The notes: generated by a model not told the origin, from the sequence alone. Counted from the first letter of the stretch, positions 7,659-16,887 are shown. The stretch: DNA of 64,000 bases from Streptomyces sp. CB01635 (GCF_002803065.1 NZ_NNBL01000019.1:62001-126000); one strand, 5' to 3'. Numbers and translations are program-made.

Positions 7659-9011
7659 GTGACCAGCACGCCGCAGCCTCCGTCCACGCCGCCGCAGCCG
7701 CCCCATGGCCAGGGGAGCGCCGAACACGGGCACTCCCACAGCCACGGCCCCGCCGCGCCTGTTTCCAAGCACTTGCGCAAGGTCATCGCCGCGGTACTGA
7801 TCCCGTTCTCCGTGGCGGTCGTGGTCGGCCTCGTGGTGCTCTGGCCCGGCGGCGCCCCGTCCCACGCCCGTACCGGCGTCGGCTTCGACCGGCAGACCCA
7901 ACAGGGCACCGTCACAAAGGTCGACAAGGTCGACTGCAAGTCCGTCAACGCCTCCGGCGACACCCCCACCGGCGATACGTCGACCGCCGAGGGCCAGACC
8001 GCCGAGCAACAGGCGAAGGGCACATGCGAGAAAGCCACGGTCCGCGTCGACACCGGCAAGGACACCGGCCGTACGTTCACGGAGATCGTGCAGCCGGACT
8101 CACCACGGCAGTTGCACGAGGGCCAGAAGGTGATCGTGGCCTACGCGCCCGACGCGCCCAAAGAACTTCAGTACTCCGTCACCGATGTGGACCGCAGGCT
8201 CCCGATGGCGCTGCTCGCCGGGATCTTCGCGCTGGCGGTGGTCGTCGTGGGCCGGCTGCGGGGTGTCATGGCGCTCGTCGCACTGGCGATCAGCTTCATG
8301 GTGCTGACCTTCTTCATCCTGCCCGCGATCCTGCAGGGCTCGAATCCGCTGGTGGTGGCGGTGATCGGGGCGAGCGCCATCATGCTGATCGCGCTCTACC
8401 TGTGTCACGGTCTGACGGCCCGGACATCGGTCGCGGTACTCGGCACGCTCGTGTCGCTGGTCCTGATCGGTCTGCTCGGCTCGCTGTTCATCGGCTGGGC
8501 GGCGCTGACCGGCAACACGGACGACAACACGGGCCTGATCCACGGTCTTTACCCGTCCATCGACATGAGTGGTCTGCTGCTCGCCGGCGTCATCATCGGT
8601 TCGCTCGGTGTGCTCGACGATGTGACGGTCACGCAGACGTCGGCGGTGTGGGAGCTGCATCAGGCGGACCCGACGATGGGCTGGCGCGGCCTGTACCGCG
8701 CGGGCATCCGGATCGGCCGCGACCACATCGCGTCCGTGGTCAACACGCTCGTCCTGGCGTACGCGGGCGCGGCGCTGCCGCTGTTGCTGCTCTTCTCGAT
8801 CGCGCAGAGCAGTGTGGGCACCGTGGCCAACAGTGAGCTGGTGGCCGTGGAGATCGTGCGCACTCTGGTGGGCTCTATCGGGCTGGTCGCCTCGGTACCG
8901 GTGACGACCGCGCTCGCGGCCCTGGTGGTCTCGGCCGACCGGCCGGGATCCCCGTCCGCTGCCGCGGCCGGTCCGGCACGCGGAGGAAGGGGCCGGCGAC
9001 GGAAGCGCTGA
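7659..9011 (+). CDS. YibE/F-family multi-pass membrane protein
   Basis: Integral membrane protein of 450 residues. The N-terminus is Pro-rich and then His-rich (HGQGSAEHGHSHSHGP), followed by a first membrane helix (VIAAVLIPFSVAVVVGLVVLW). An extracytoplasmic domain of about 130 residues follows, then seven or more hydrophobic helices. The conserved YibE/F core is visible in SNPLVVAVIGASAIMLIALYLCHGLTARTS and SLGVLDDVTVTQTSAVWEL. The transport role of this family is unproven; the His-rich stretch could bind metal. The GTG start has only a weak ribosome site. It is divergent from thiC and converges with ssgA. Confidence 0.85.
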   Translation: MTSTPQPPSTPPQPPHGQGSAEHGHSHSHGPAAPVSKHLRKVIAAVLIPFSVAVVVGLVVLWPGGAPSHARTGVGFDRQTQQGTVTKVDKVDCKSVNASGDTPTGDTSTAEGQTAEQQAKGTCEKATVRVDTGKDTGRTFTEIVQPDSPRQLHEGQKVIVAYAPDAPKELQYSVTDVDRRLPMALLAGIFALAVVVVGRLRGVMALVALAISFMVLTFFILPAILQGSNPLVVAVIGASAIMLIALYLCHGLTARTSVAVLGTLVSLVLIGLLGSLFIGWAALTGNTDDNTGLIHGLYPSIDMSGLLLAGVIIGSLGVLDDVTVTQTSAVWELHQADPTMGWRGLYRAGIRIGRDHIASVVNTLVLAYAGAALPLLLLFSIAQSSVGTVANSELVAVEIVRTLVGSIGLVASVPVTTALAALVVSADRPGSPSAAAAGPARGGRGRRRKR

Positions 9012-9090
9012 ACCCCTGCGAGGGCACCCCGAGGGCACCGGTCTGCTGAAGCGTTACGTCAGTTGATGGTCCGCGGACTCCTGGAGCCCG

Positions 9091-9513
9091 TCAGCCGGCG
9101 CTCTGCTCCTCGGCGAGGATCCGGTCGAGTGCCTCGTCGAGATGCGCCTCGAAGTCGGCGAGCGCCCGCTCCTGGCCGAGCGGTACGAGCTTGTCGGTGC
9201 GGTCGAGAAAGGCGACGAGGGGAGCGACGCCTGCCCGGAACAGCGCCTGGTCACCGCCCACTTGGAGCCTGATGTGCACCTCGCCCGGCATCTCGCCCGG
9301 TCTGCCGGCCAGTTCCACCGGCTCGATGCGCACATCGCCGTCGCCGCAGGGACCGGCCACCCCGTCCACCAGGAGCTCTCGGCCGAAGGCCCAGGTCACC
9401 GGGGCGTCCCCAGGGAGGTGGAAGGTCAGCCGCACGGCGTAGGGATCAGCAGCGGCGTACCGCAGCTCCACCGGGATGCGGAACGAGAGTTCCTCGGAGA
9501 CGAGGAAGCTCAT
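9091..9513 (-). CDS. ssgA: Sporulation-specific cell-division protein SsgA
   Basis: SsgA-like protein of 140 residues, unique to morphologically complex actinomycetes. SsgA promotes septum formation and sporulation by marking sites of cell-wall change. The sequence MSFLVSEELSFRIPVELRY, FHLPGDAPVTWAFGRELL and the block PLVAFLDRTDKLVPLGQE are characteristic. The chosen ATG has GAGG five bases upstream and gives the expected length; in-frame ATGs at 9516 and 9552 would add 1 or 13 residues. The adjacent ssgR, upstream on the same strand, encodes its activator, as in S. coelicolor. Confidence 0.93.
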   Translation of the reverse strand: MSFLVSEELSFRIPVELRYAAADPYAVRLTFHLPGDAPVTWAFGRELLVDGVAGPCGDGDVRIEPVELAGRPGEMPGEVHIRLQVGGDQALFRAGVAPLVAFLDRTDKLVPLGQERALADFEAHLDEALDRILAEEQSAG

Positions 9514-9652
9514 CATGACCTCTGCTTGTACTGCCTGTACCGACTCGCGCATCGCCTACCCCGTCAATTTGCCGTCGATTGGCCAGGAATAACCTTCCCG
9601 GCACCCTTCGCATCTTGCTTAACGTACATGCGGGATCACAAGGAGTGAGTTT

Positions 9653-10576
9653 TCAGATGCTGATAGAGAAGGCGAGTGTCCTGACGAGTTTTCCGACTTC
9701 GTTCTGCAGCTGTCGTGCCGCCGGCAGCAGACGACCCGCCTGATGGGACGGGAGAGAAACCGCCATCGTGGCCGCGGTGGACCCGACCGTGATGGGAAAC
9801 GCCGCGCAGACCGTGCCCAACGCGTACTCCTGGCGCTCCACGACCGGTTGCATGCGCCCCAGCTCGTTGAGGCGTCGTAGCAGCGAGCGGTCGTCGCGCA
9901 CCGTGTACGGGGTGATCGAATACGCGGGATAGCGGTCGAGGTGGTCGCGTCGGCTCTCGTCGTCGAGCTGGGCGAGGAGGCACTGGCCGATCGCGTGCGC
10001 GTGCCCCGTCTCGCGGAAGTCGGCCCATTCCGCGACCGCCGGATTCCCGGGCGTGTCGGCGACGGCCACGACTTCGATCTCGCCCTCGCGGTAGACCGAG
10101 AAGTACACCGGTACACCGATGGCGTCGCGCCAGTGCTGCAGGGCGTCGGTGATCATGCCGCGACGATTCTGCTGCGTTGCGCTGCCACCCAGCCGCTCGG
10201 CCGCCGCACCCAGGACGAACAGGCCCTTCTCCTTGCGGAGATAGCCCTCGTGGGCGAGCGTGCGCAGCAGGTGGTAGGCCGTGGGAAGCGCGAGGCCGGC
10301 CTCCCGGGCGAGCTGCTTGGCCGGCGCTCCCTCTTCGTGCGACGCGACGGCCTCGAGGAGGCGCATCGCGCGCTGGACAGAACCGATGAGGGTGGGCGGG
10401 GCGCCGGTCGGGCCGCCCTCGGGGTGGACCTCGGCCTGAACGTCGTCGTAGCTGTGCGTGCGACAGCCGAGGGGTGGGGGCATCGCGTGTGGGGACGTGG
10501 CGTCGGCAGACATGGTGTCGGGGGACGTGATGTCAGCGGACAAAGAGGCGGCGGAAAGCGGTTCAGCCGTGGCCAA
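9653..10576 (-). CDS. ssgR: IclR-family regulator SsgR, activator of ssgA
   Basis: IclR-type DNA-binding protein of up to 307 residues. The winged helix is at about 60-120 (SVQRAMRLLEAVASHEEGAPAKQLAREAGLALPTAYHLLRTLAHEGYL) and the effector domain at 130-300 (VADTPGNPAVAEWADFRETGHAHAIGQCLLAQL). The start is a TTG with GGGAG six bases upstream; the first 50 residues are low complexity with a repeated SADxTSPxxM unit, so a later start is possible. Position next to ssgA identifies it as SsgR, which activates ssgA in S. coelicolor. Confidence 0.88.
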   Translation of the reverse strand: MATAEPLSAASLSADITSPDTMSADATSPHAMPPPLGCRTHSYDDVQAEVHPEGGPTGAPPTLIGSVQRAMRLLEAVASHEEGAPAKQLAREAGLALPTAYHLLRTLAHEGYLRKEKGLFVLGAAAERLGGSATQQNRRGMITDALQHWRDAIGVPVYFSVYREGEIEVVAVADTPGNPAVAEWADFRETGHAHAIGQCLLAQLDDESRRDHLDRYPAYSITPYTVRDDRSLLRRLNELGRMQPVVERQEYALGTVCAAFPITVGSTAATMAVSLPSHQAGRLLPAARQLQNEVGKLVRTLAFSISI

Positions 10577-10723
10577 GGTTCACTCCCGAAGCGCGTGGGG
10601 TCCCCCCGCTTCTCGGGAATCACGGGGGGTGCGGCCGTCGAGTTGTGGACTCTAGCCCTGGCCACCACTTCAAGAGGGCCGCGCGGGGAAACTTCCCCCG
10701 CGCGAGCGAACCGTTGCCCAGAG

Positions 10724-10942
10724 CTACCAGTCGCTGCGCGAGGACGAGCCCGTTATGAACTTCCGTACGACGTAGATGAGTCCACCGACCAGGGCCACGA
10801 AGACCAGCACCTTGAAGAGCAGACCGATCACGAAGCCCACGACGCTGGCTATCAGTCCGCCGAAGACGACCAGGGCGATGACCGGCACCGCGACCCACTT
10901 AACCCACCACGGCATACCCGCGAAGATCTCTCGCACTGCCAT
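10724..10942 (-). CDS. Small DUF5326-like membrane protein
   Basis: Protein of 72 residues with two adjoining hydrophobic helices (WVKWVAVPVIALVVFGGLI and VVGFVIGLLFKVLVFVALVGGLIYVV) and a short basic, Ser-rich cytoplasmic tail (RKFITGSSSRSDW). It resembles small streptomycete proteins grouped as DUF5326; no function is known. It lies between ssgR and a cupin gene, all leftward, with gaps large enough for separate promoters. Confidence 0.72.
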   Translation of the reverse strand: MAVREIFAGMPWWVKWVAVPVIALVVFGGLIASVVGFVIGLLFKVLVFVALVGGLIYVVRKFITGSSSRSDW

Positions 10943-11080
10943 CGTCCTTACCTCTCTCCCGAGCCGTACCGCTTCGATACGGCTTCTGCATTCGATGCTG
11001 GCATGCCGAGGCGCCCTGTGGGGGCCGCGGACCCCTTGTCGTCCCCTGAGCGACCCCCTAGGGAACCCCGAGATCCGCCG

Positions 11081-11398
11081 TCAGCTCTCAGGCGGAGAGA
11101 ACACCACCAGAACCCGCAGGTCCTCGCTGATGTGATGGAACTTGTGGGCCACCCCGGCCGGTACGTACACGACGCTGCCGCGCGCCACCTGGGTCGTCTC
11201 CATGCCGACGGTGATCGAACCGCGACCGCTGACGACGAGATACACCTCGTCCTGCTGGTGGGGCTGCTGCGGGTCCTGGTCCCCCGCGTCGAGGGCGTAG
11301 AGCCCGACCGACATGTTCCGCTCCCGCAGGAACTGCAGATATGCGCCGTCGTTCGCGGCACGTTCCGCCTCCAGTTCGTCCAGCCGGAATGCCTTCAT
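11081..11398 (-). CDS. Single-domain cupin protein
   Basis: Protein of 105 residues beginning MKAFRLDELEAERAANDG. Cupin motif 1 appears as PHQQDEVYLVVSGRGSITVG and motif 2 as VYVPAGVAHKFHHISEDLRVLVVF, giving candidate metal ligands among the His/Gln/Glu residues of the first motif and His in AGVAHKF. Small cupins of this kind can be metal-dependent enzymes or sensors; no substrate can be read from the sequence. Long in-frame extension upstream is antisense to the holin-like gene and was rejected. Confidence 0.82.
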   Translation of the reverse strand: MKAFRLDELEAERAANDGAYLQFLRERNMSVGLYALDAGDQDPQQPHQQDEVYLVVSGRGSITVGMETTQVARGSVVYVPAGVAHKFHHISEDLRVLVVFSPPES

Positions 11399-11479
11399 CC
11401 CACTTGTCCGCCCTCTTGCCCGTGAGCGGCCTCGCAGGGCCACTCTCATGATCCGGTCTCGTCTGCCACGATCAGACAC

Positions 11480-11860
11480 ATGAAGAATTTCGTAGTCAAG
11501 ACGATCGCCAACGCGGGGGCCCTTGCTGTCGCGGTGTGGCTGCTCGACAAGATCACGCTGACAGGTGACAGCACCGGCAAGAAGGTCGGCACGCTGATCA
11601 TCGTGGCGCTGCTGTTCGGCCTGGTGAATCTCCTGGTCAAGCCCATAGTGAAGCTCCTCACCTTCCCGCTCTTCATCCTGACGCTCGGCCTGATCACGCT
11701 CGTGGTCAACGCCCTGATGCTGCTGCTGACCTCGTGGCTGGCCGACCAGTTCAACCAGAGCTTCCATGTCGAGGGGTTCTGGACCGCCGTCCTCGGTGGC
11801 CTGATCATTTCGGTCGTCTCCTGGGCGCTTAACGTCGTCCTGCCCGACGACAAGGACTGA
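11480..11860 (+). CDS. Phage holin-4-like (PF04020-type) membrane protein
   Basis: Integral membrane protein of 126 residues with four hydrophobic segments. The characteristic pair LIIVALLFGLVNLLVKPIVKLLTFPLFILTLGLITLVVNALMLLL is seen, with the basic/proline turn PIVKLLTFPLF. Members are called holin-like but are common chromosomal genes without a phage context, and none is present here. It ends nine bases before ptpA, so the two are probably co-transcribed. Confidence 0.82.
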   Translation: MKNFVVKTIANAGALAVAVWLLDKITLTGDSTGKKVGTLIIVALLFGLVNLLVKPIVKLLTFPLFILTLGLITLVVNALMLLLTSWLADQFNQSFHVEGFWTAVLGGLIISVVSWALNVVLPDDKD

Positions 11861-11869
11861 CCCCGCCCC

Positions 11870-12361
11870 ATGTCCTTCCGTGTGTGCTTCGTCTGCACCG
11901 GCAACATCTGCCGCTCACCCATGGCCGAGTCGGTCTTCCGCACGCGCGTCCACGAGGCCGGTCTCGCCGGCCTCGTGGAGGTGGACAGCGCGGGTACCGA
12001 CGGCTGGCACGAGGGGGACGGTGCCGACCGCCGCACCGTCTCCGTGCTGGCGGCCGGCGGCTATGAAAGCGGCCATACGGCCCGGCAGTTCAGCGCCTCG
12101 TGGTTCTCCCGGCTCGACCTGGTGATCGCCCTGGACGCCGGGCATCTGCGCACCCTGCGCCGGCTGGCACCGACCCCGCAGGACTCCGAGAAGGTCCGCC
12201 TGCTGCGCTCGTACGACCCCTCGGCAGGGACAGACCTGGATGTACCGGACCCGTACTACGGCGGCATCGACGACTTCGAGGAGTGCCTGAGAATGGTGGA
12301 GGCGGCGAGCGACGGTCTGCTCGACGCGGTACGCGCGGCACTGGAAGGGCGGGCGGCATGA
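11870..12361 (+). CDS. ptpA: Low-molecular-weight protein tyrosine phosphatase
   Basis: Cytoplasmic enzyme of 163 residues that removes phosphate from phosphotyrosine. The P-loop CX5R is C9-TGNIC-R15 followed by S16, and the general acid is Asp127 in DPYYGG. In S. coelicolor the neighbouring orthologue PtpA influences secondary metabolism when overexpressed. The stop codon overlaps the ATG of the following lyase gene (ATGA), implying translational coupling, and the holin-like gene lies just upstream. Confidence 0.92.
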   Translation: MSFRVCFVCTGNICRSPMAESVFRTRVHEAGLAGLVEVDSAGTDGWHEGDGADRRTVSVLAAGGYESGHTARQFSASWFSRLDLVIALDAGHLRTLRRLAPTPQDSEKVRLLRSYDPSAGTDLDVPDPYYGGIDDFEECLRMVEAASDGLLDAVRAALEGRAA

Positions 12362-13494
12362 CTCAATCGACGCAGATCGGGGACGGCACAAGGGCAGTGC
12401 GGGCGGGTCTGCCCGAGGCCTCGAAGAACGATCCGACGCTCCCAGGGCCTGTCTTCGCCGCACACTTCCACCTGCCGGGCGATGTCTCGGGGCCCTATAC
12501 GTACGGCCGGGACGACAACCCGACGTGGACCCACCTGGAGCGGGCCATCGGCGAGCTCGAGGCGCCCGGCCAGGAGGATGTCGACACCCTCGTCTTCGCG
12601 TCCGGGATGGCCGCCATCTCGGCGGTGCTGTTCTCGCAGCTCAAGGCCGGCGACATGGTCGTTCTGCCGAGCGACGGCTACCAGGTGTTCCCGCTCGTCC
12701 GCGAGCAGCTCACGGCGTTCGGCATCGAGGTCCGCACCGCCCCCACCGGCGGTGACGCTCAGCTCGACGTCCTGGACGGCGCGAAGCTCCTGTGGATCGA
12801 GACGCCGTCGAACCCCGGCCTCGACGTGTGCGACGTGCGGCGGCTCGCCGAGGCGGCACACGCGCGTGGCGCCCTGGTGGCAGTCGACAACACGCTCGCC
12901 ACGCCGCTCGGCCAGCGCCCCCTGGAGCTCGGCGCCGACTTCTCCGTGGCCAGTGGCACCAAGCAGCTCACCGGCCATGGCGACATCCTGCTCGGCTACG
13001 TGACCTGCCGCGACGCCGAGCTGACCGCGTCGGTGCGGGGCTGGCGCAAGATCGTCGGCGCGATTCCCGGCCCGATGGAGGCCTGGCTCGCCCATCGCTC
13101 CCTCGCCACGCTCCAGTTGAGGGCGGAGCGGCAGAACGCCAACGCTCTCGCGCTCGCTCTCGCCCTGCGCGACCGCGACGACATCGAGGGCCTGCGTTAC
13201 CCGGGTCTGCCCGACGACCCCTCGCACAAGATCGCCGCTCAGCAGATGCGGCGCTTCGGGTGCGTGGTCTCCTTCACGCTGCCCACGCGCGCGCGTGCCG
13301 AGCAGTTCATGGAGTCCCTGACGCTGGTGGACGACGCGACGAGCTTCGGCGGCGTGCGGTCCACCGCCGAGCGCCGTCGCCGCTGGGGCGGGGACGATGT
13401 CCCAGAGGGCTTCATCCGCTTCTCCGCCGGTGCCGAGGATCCGGACGACCTGGTGGCCGATGTGCTGCGCGCGCTCGACGAGGCGGCCGTCTAG
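12358..13494 (+). CDS. Cys/Met-metabolism PLP enzyme, cystathionine gamma-lyase-like
   Basis: PLP-dependent Cys/Met metabolism enzyme of 378 residues. Motifs: YTYGRDDNPTWTHLERAI near the N-terminus, FASGMAAISAVLF, WIETPSNP, AVDNTLATPLGQRPLELGAD and SGTKQLTGHGD, in which Lys202 forms the Schiff base. Such enzymes split or form cystathionine, or degrade homocysteine or methionine. The start overlaps ptpA by four bases. Annotation as gamma-lyase follows the family; specificity was not tested. Confidence 0.85.
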   Translation: MTQSTQIGDGTRAVRAGLPEASKNDPTLPGPVFAAHFHLPGDVSGPYTYGRDDNPTWTHLERAIGELEAPGQEDVDTLVFASGMAAISAVLFSQLKAGDMVVLPSDGYQVFPLVREQLTAFGIEVRTAPTGGDAQLDVLDGAKLLWIETPSNPGLDVCDVRRLAEAAHARGALVAVDNTLATPLGQRPLELGADFSVASGTKQLTGHGDILLGYVTCRDAELTASVRGWRKIVGAIPGPMEAWLAHRSLATLQLRAERQNANALALALALRDRDDIEGLRYPGLPDDPSHKIAAQQMRRFGCVVSFTLPTRARAEQFMESLTLVDDATSFGGVRSTAERRRRWGGDDVPEGFIRFSAGAEDPDDLVADVLRALDEAAV

Positions 13495-13552
13495 GGCCAC
13501 TCACGGGCCACTGCCGGCCGCGGCCTCGGTCTCATCACCGGCTACGCACAAT

Positions 13553-13591
13553 GGACGGCCCGAGCCTCCCCCCTCGTGGCTCGGACCGTCC
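13553..13591. terminator. Strong hairpin after the lyase gene
   Basis: GGACGG then CCGAGCC pair with GGCTCGG then CCGTCC across an 11-base loop, 58 bp past the lyase stop codon. The stem has one unpaired base per side and no T-run. Confidence 0.55.
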
Positions 13592-13728
13592 CCGGTTCCT
13601 GCGCGCCAAGAACCGCGCGCATAAGGCTAGTTGACTCTGTGTCAGTGTCCAATCACGGTAGCGACAGAGACCTATCGACATATTTATAGTTGGGGCCGAC
13701 CCGGAGGCCGAGAGGGGAGTACACCGCC

Positions 13729-14634
13729 ATGGATCTCGCCCTGCTGCGCACGTTCGTGACCGTGCACCGGGCGGGTTCCTTCACGCGGGCCGCCGCGCTG
13801 CTCGGCCTTTCGCAGCCGGCGGTGACATCTCAGATCCGCACCCTGGAGCGGCAGTTGGGCCGCCCTCTGTTCCTGCGCCAGGCGCGTGGCGTGACCCCCA
13901 CCTCCATCGGCGACGAACTCGCGCACAAAGCCGCTCCGCACCTCGACGCCCTCGTGGAGATCACCGAGACCGGCATCGACGAGGAGTCGCCGGTGCGCAC
14001 GCTGCACCTCGCGGGGCCTCCGGAGTTCACCGCCGAGCGTGCGCTGCCCGCCCTCACCGCGCTCACCCGTGACGACGGCCAGAGCTTCGCCCTGCGCGCC
14101 TCCTTCGGCAACGCCGAGGAAGTCCTGGAGGGGCTTGGCGCCGGACATCATGATCTGGCCATCACGACGGCCCGCCCGCGCGGCGCCCTGCTCACCGCGA
14201 CTGCGCTCTGCGACGAGGAGCACGTCCTGCTTGCCTCGCCTCGGTGGGCCGCCCGCATAGGGCCCGGCACCCTGCGCCGCAGCGGCGCGGCCGCGCTGGA
14301 GGATCTGCCGCTGGTCGAGGCACACGAGTCGCTGCCGTTCGTCGCTCGCTACTGGGCCGCTGTCTTCGACTCACGCCCGGCCACGTCGGGCACGGTCATC
14401 GTGCCGGATCTACGCGCGGTGCTCGCCTGCACCATCGCCGGCGCCGGGCTCTCGGTGCTGCCGCGCTACCTCTGCGCGCCGGCCCTGGAGCGCGGCGAGG
14501 TCGTGGCCCTGCTCGATCCTCCGGTGCCCCCGCTGCGGACGTACTTCCTCGTTGTGCGCACGGGAACGCTGGCCATGCCGCACATCGCGCGGGCGCACGA
14601 GTGGCTGCTGCGCACCGCCGTCGATTGGTGCTGA
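13729..14634 (+). CDS. LysR-family transcriptional regulator
   Basis: Regulator of 301 residues. The N-terminal helix-turn-helix is canonical: LLRTFVTVHRAGSFTRAAALLGLSQPAVTSQIRTLERQLGRPLFLRQARG. The C-terminal half is the substrate-binding fold, starting at HLAGPPEFTAERALPAL and including HHDLAITTARPRGALL. The ATG follows GAGAGGGGAG. The next gene, a Nudix hydrolase, points the same way but is 115 bp further on with a parS-like site between; a regulatory link is not shown. Confidence 0.88.
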   Translation: MDLALLRTFVTVHRAGSFTRAAALLGLSQPAVTSQIRTLERQLGRPLFLRQARGVTPTSIGDELAHKAAPHLDALVEITETGIDEESPVRTLHLAGPPEFTAERALPALTALTRDDGQSFALRASFGNAEEVLEGLGAGHHDLAITTARPRGALLTATALCDEEHVLLASPRWAARIGPGTLRRSGAAALEDLPLVEAHESLPFVARYWAAVFDSRPATSGTVIVPDLRAVLACTIAGAGLSVLPRYLCAPALERGEVVALLDPPVPPLRTYFLVVRTGTLAMPHIARAHEWLLRTAVDWC

Positions 14635-14714
14635 TCGGTTCGTGCCGACCGATTCCTGGTGATCAACTAGCACTGATCAGTTGGCGTTGGCCTGAGGCCA
14701 GGTCGGTACGGAAT

Positions 14715-14728
14715 GTTTCACGTGGAAC
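14715..14728. other. parS-like site (one mismatch) in the Nudix 5' region
   Basis: GTTTCACGTGGAAC differs from the parS consensus by one base. It ends 21 bp before the Nudix start codon, so bound ParB could affect its transcription or its leader. Confidence 0.7.
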
Positions 14729-14749
14729 CGGCGGGGCCACATTTCTCCC

Positions 14750-15232
14750 ATGACCGTCCGACCCGTGGTCAAGCGCACCGCACGCGCCGTCCTGCTCGAT
14801 GGCGACGACCTGATCCTGATCAAGCGGACCAAGCCCGGCCTGGATCCGTACTGGCTGACCCCCGGCGGCGGGGTCGAACCCGAGGACGAGACCGTCGTCG
14901 ACGCCCTGCACCGCGAGGTGCACGAGGAGCTCGGCGCCAAGATCCTCGATGTGGTGCCCTGCTTCGTGGACACCGTCGAGCACATCGGCGAGGACGGCGG
15001 CGCCACTGGCGTGAAGGTCCAGCACTTCTTCGTCTGCCGCCTCGAGTCGATGGACCTCAGTCAGCGGCACGGCCCCGAGATCGAGGAGCCGTGCGGCGAG
15101 TACGAGATCGTGCGGGTGCCTTTCACCCGCGTCGGTATCGCCTCGGTCCATCTCGTCCCGCTGTCCCTGCGGCACTATCTGGACGGCAACATCGAGGGTG
15201 TACGGGCGATGCACGCGCCTGACCTGGGCTGA
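14750..15232 (+). CDS. Nudix hydrolase
   Basis: Mg-dependent pyrophosphohydrolase of 160 residues acting on a nucleoside diphosphate linked to some other group. A complete Nudix box is present at 41-63, G41-x5-E47-x7-R55-E56-V-H-E-E-L-G-A, preceded by PYWLTPGG. Residues 85-160 form the rest of the fold and carry no family-specific signature that I recognise. Substrate unknown. It converges with the flavohaemoprotein gene. Confidence 0.9.
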   Translation: MTVRPVVKRTARAVLLDGDDLILIKRTKPGLDPYWLTPGGGVEPEDETVVDALHREVHEELGAKILDVVPCFVDTVEHIGEDGGATGVKVQHFFVCRLESMDLSQRHGPEIEEPCGEYEIVRVPFTRVGIASVHLVPLSLRHYLDGNIEGVRAMHAPDLG

Positions 15233-15330
15233 CGGGGCAGGGCTGGGGCTTCAGGGCTAGAGCCGCGGGCCTGGTCCGGGGGCGCCTGCTGTACGCGGCT
15301 TTCGTCGGGCCCGGCACTCAGCTGCCGGCG

Positions 15331-16887
15331 TCAGTTGCCGGTCGCGACGAGCTCCTCCACGGAGTCGTGGCGGATCCGGTCCACCGGGATCCCGATGTCC
15401 CGCAGGGCGTCGACCCCGTTGCGGATCATGCCGGGCGGGCCCGACAGATAGGCGTCGTACTCGTTCCAGGGGCCGTACTCGCGTACCGCGTCGGGCAGTT
15501 GCAGATGGGCCTGCTGATCGACGATCGGGCGGACCGCCAGCCACGGGTGGGTCTGCTGGAGCCGCAGCATCGTGTCGATGTCGTACAGGTCGTGGTCGGT
15601 GCGAGCCCCGTAGAACACCTCGACCGGGCGCCGCTGGCCGTGCTCGGCGACGTCCTCGACGAGGGCCTTGATGGGCGCGATCCCGGTACCTCCGCCGAGA
15701 CAGAGCAGCCCGCTGTCGGAGCTGTGGTCCACCGTCATCGAACCGGAGGGCGAGCCGAGCCGGATCACATCGCCGGGACGGGCGCGGTGCACGAGCGCAT
15801 TGGAGACCCATCCCGCAGGGACGGCCTTCACATGGAACGAGAGCAGCCCGTCGGAACGGGGCGCCGAGGCGAAGGAGTAGTGCCGCCAGATCCGCGGCCA
15901 CCAAGGCGTCTCCAGGCTCGTGTACTGCCCGGCGAGAAACGGGTACGGCTGGTCGGGCCGGACCGTGACCACGGCGATGTCCGGGGTCCTCAGGTCGTGC
16001 GAGACCACCTCGCCGTACCACCACGCGGGCGCGCGCAGCTCGTCCGCTGCCGACGCGTCGATCATGACCTGGGAGATCGTCGTGTACGTGCGCACCCAGG
16101 CCGCCTCCGTCTCCGGGTCCCACGTCGTCGTCGCGTACCGGGTCAACGCGCCGATCAGGCACTCGCCGACCGCGGGGTAGTGCTCGGGCTGCGTGCCGTA
16201 CTTGCGGTGCCCACGGCCCAGGTTCTGCAGGTACGGGACGAGGACACTCTTGTTGTCGGCGTGCTCGGCCGCCGTCAGCAGCGCCTTGAGGAGCCGGTCG
16301 CGCTGGGTGTCCATCGAGGCGGGGAACAGGGGCCGGAGTTCGGGGTGGCGCACGAAGAGCAGCGCGTAGAAGTACGAGGTGACCTTGTCAGCGTCGGGGC
16401 CGACCTCCTCCAGCGTGCGGCGGATGAGCCGCGCGTCGGGGGAGGCTTCGGGCGCGGGAGCGGGTCGGGGGGTGGCGTCTGCCGTGGGCTCCGGTGCCGG
16501 GGGCGCGGAGTGCGGCGGGTACGCAGGGCTCGACCCTTGTCCGTGCTGGGCGGCGTGGGGGCGCGCGGTCGCGACCGGGCCGGGCTGGGTAGGGCGCGCG
16601 TTCCCGCCGGGGGCGGCCTGGCGAGGGCGCGGGCCAGGGGCCGACACGTACTGAGGTGCGGGTGCGGCCTCCGCCGCCGGGGCGGGGCTCTGCGCGGGCA
16701 CCGTCTCCGCGTGGTCGTCCGATATTCGCTCGGGCCGGCCCACGGGCCGTATCGGCGTGACCTTGCGCCCCTCTGACGGCGTGTCCTGGTTCGTGCCCGG
16801 GCCGGTGGGCGGCGCCTTACGCGGAGTGAACCAACCGCCCCCGCCGCCGGAACCGGAGTCGGCCGACGTAGTGGTCGGAGCGTCCAT
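15331..16887 (-). CDS. Flavohaemoprotein-like globin / FAD / NAD(P) oxidoreductase
   Basis: Soluble protein of 518 residues. Residues 1-170 are a disordered Pro/Ala/Gly-rich extension. Residues 173-305 are globin-like, with the proximal haem His in GRGHRKYG. The FAD domain has GQYTSLETPWWPRIWRHYSFAS (RxYS motif near 335). The NAD(P) domain starts at GLLCLGGGTGIAPIKAL (near 394) and ends with YLSGPPGMIRNGV. The combination is that of bacterial flavohaemoglobins, which turn nitric oxide into nitrate. The ATG at 16887 was chosen for GAGGCGAGG seven bases upstream. The long extension is unusual for the family. Confidence 0.87.
   Translation of the reverse strand: MDAPTTTSADSGSGGGGGWFTPRKAPPTGPGTNQDTPSEGRKVTPIRPVGRPERISDDHAETVPAQSPAPAAEAAPAPQYVSAPGPRPRQAAPGGNARPTQPGPVATARPHAAQHGQGSSPAYPPHSAPPAPEPTADATPRPAPAPEASPDARLIRRTLEEVGPDADKVTSYFYALLFVRHPELRPLFPASMDTQRDRLLKALLTAAEHADNKSVLVPYLQNLGRGHRKYGTQPEHYPAVGECLIGALTRYATTTWDPETEAAWVRTYTTISQVMIDASAADELRAPAWWYGEVVSHDLRTPDIAVVTVRPDQPYPFLAGQYTSLETPWWPRIWRHYSFASAPRSDGLLSFHVKAVPAGWVSNALVHRARPGDVIRLGSPSGSMTVDHSSDSGLLCLGGGTGIAPIKALVEDVAEHGQRRPVEVFYGARTDHDLYDIDTMLRLQQTHPWLAVRPIVDQQAHLQLPDAVREYGPWNEYDAYLSGPPGMIRNGVDALRDIGIPVDRIRHDSVEELVATGN

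Noticed and set aside
11480..11860. Prophage, because of a holin-like protein
   Set aside because: No other phage gene is near; this family is common in bacterial chromosomes.
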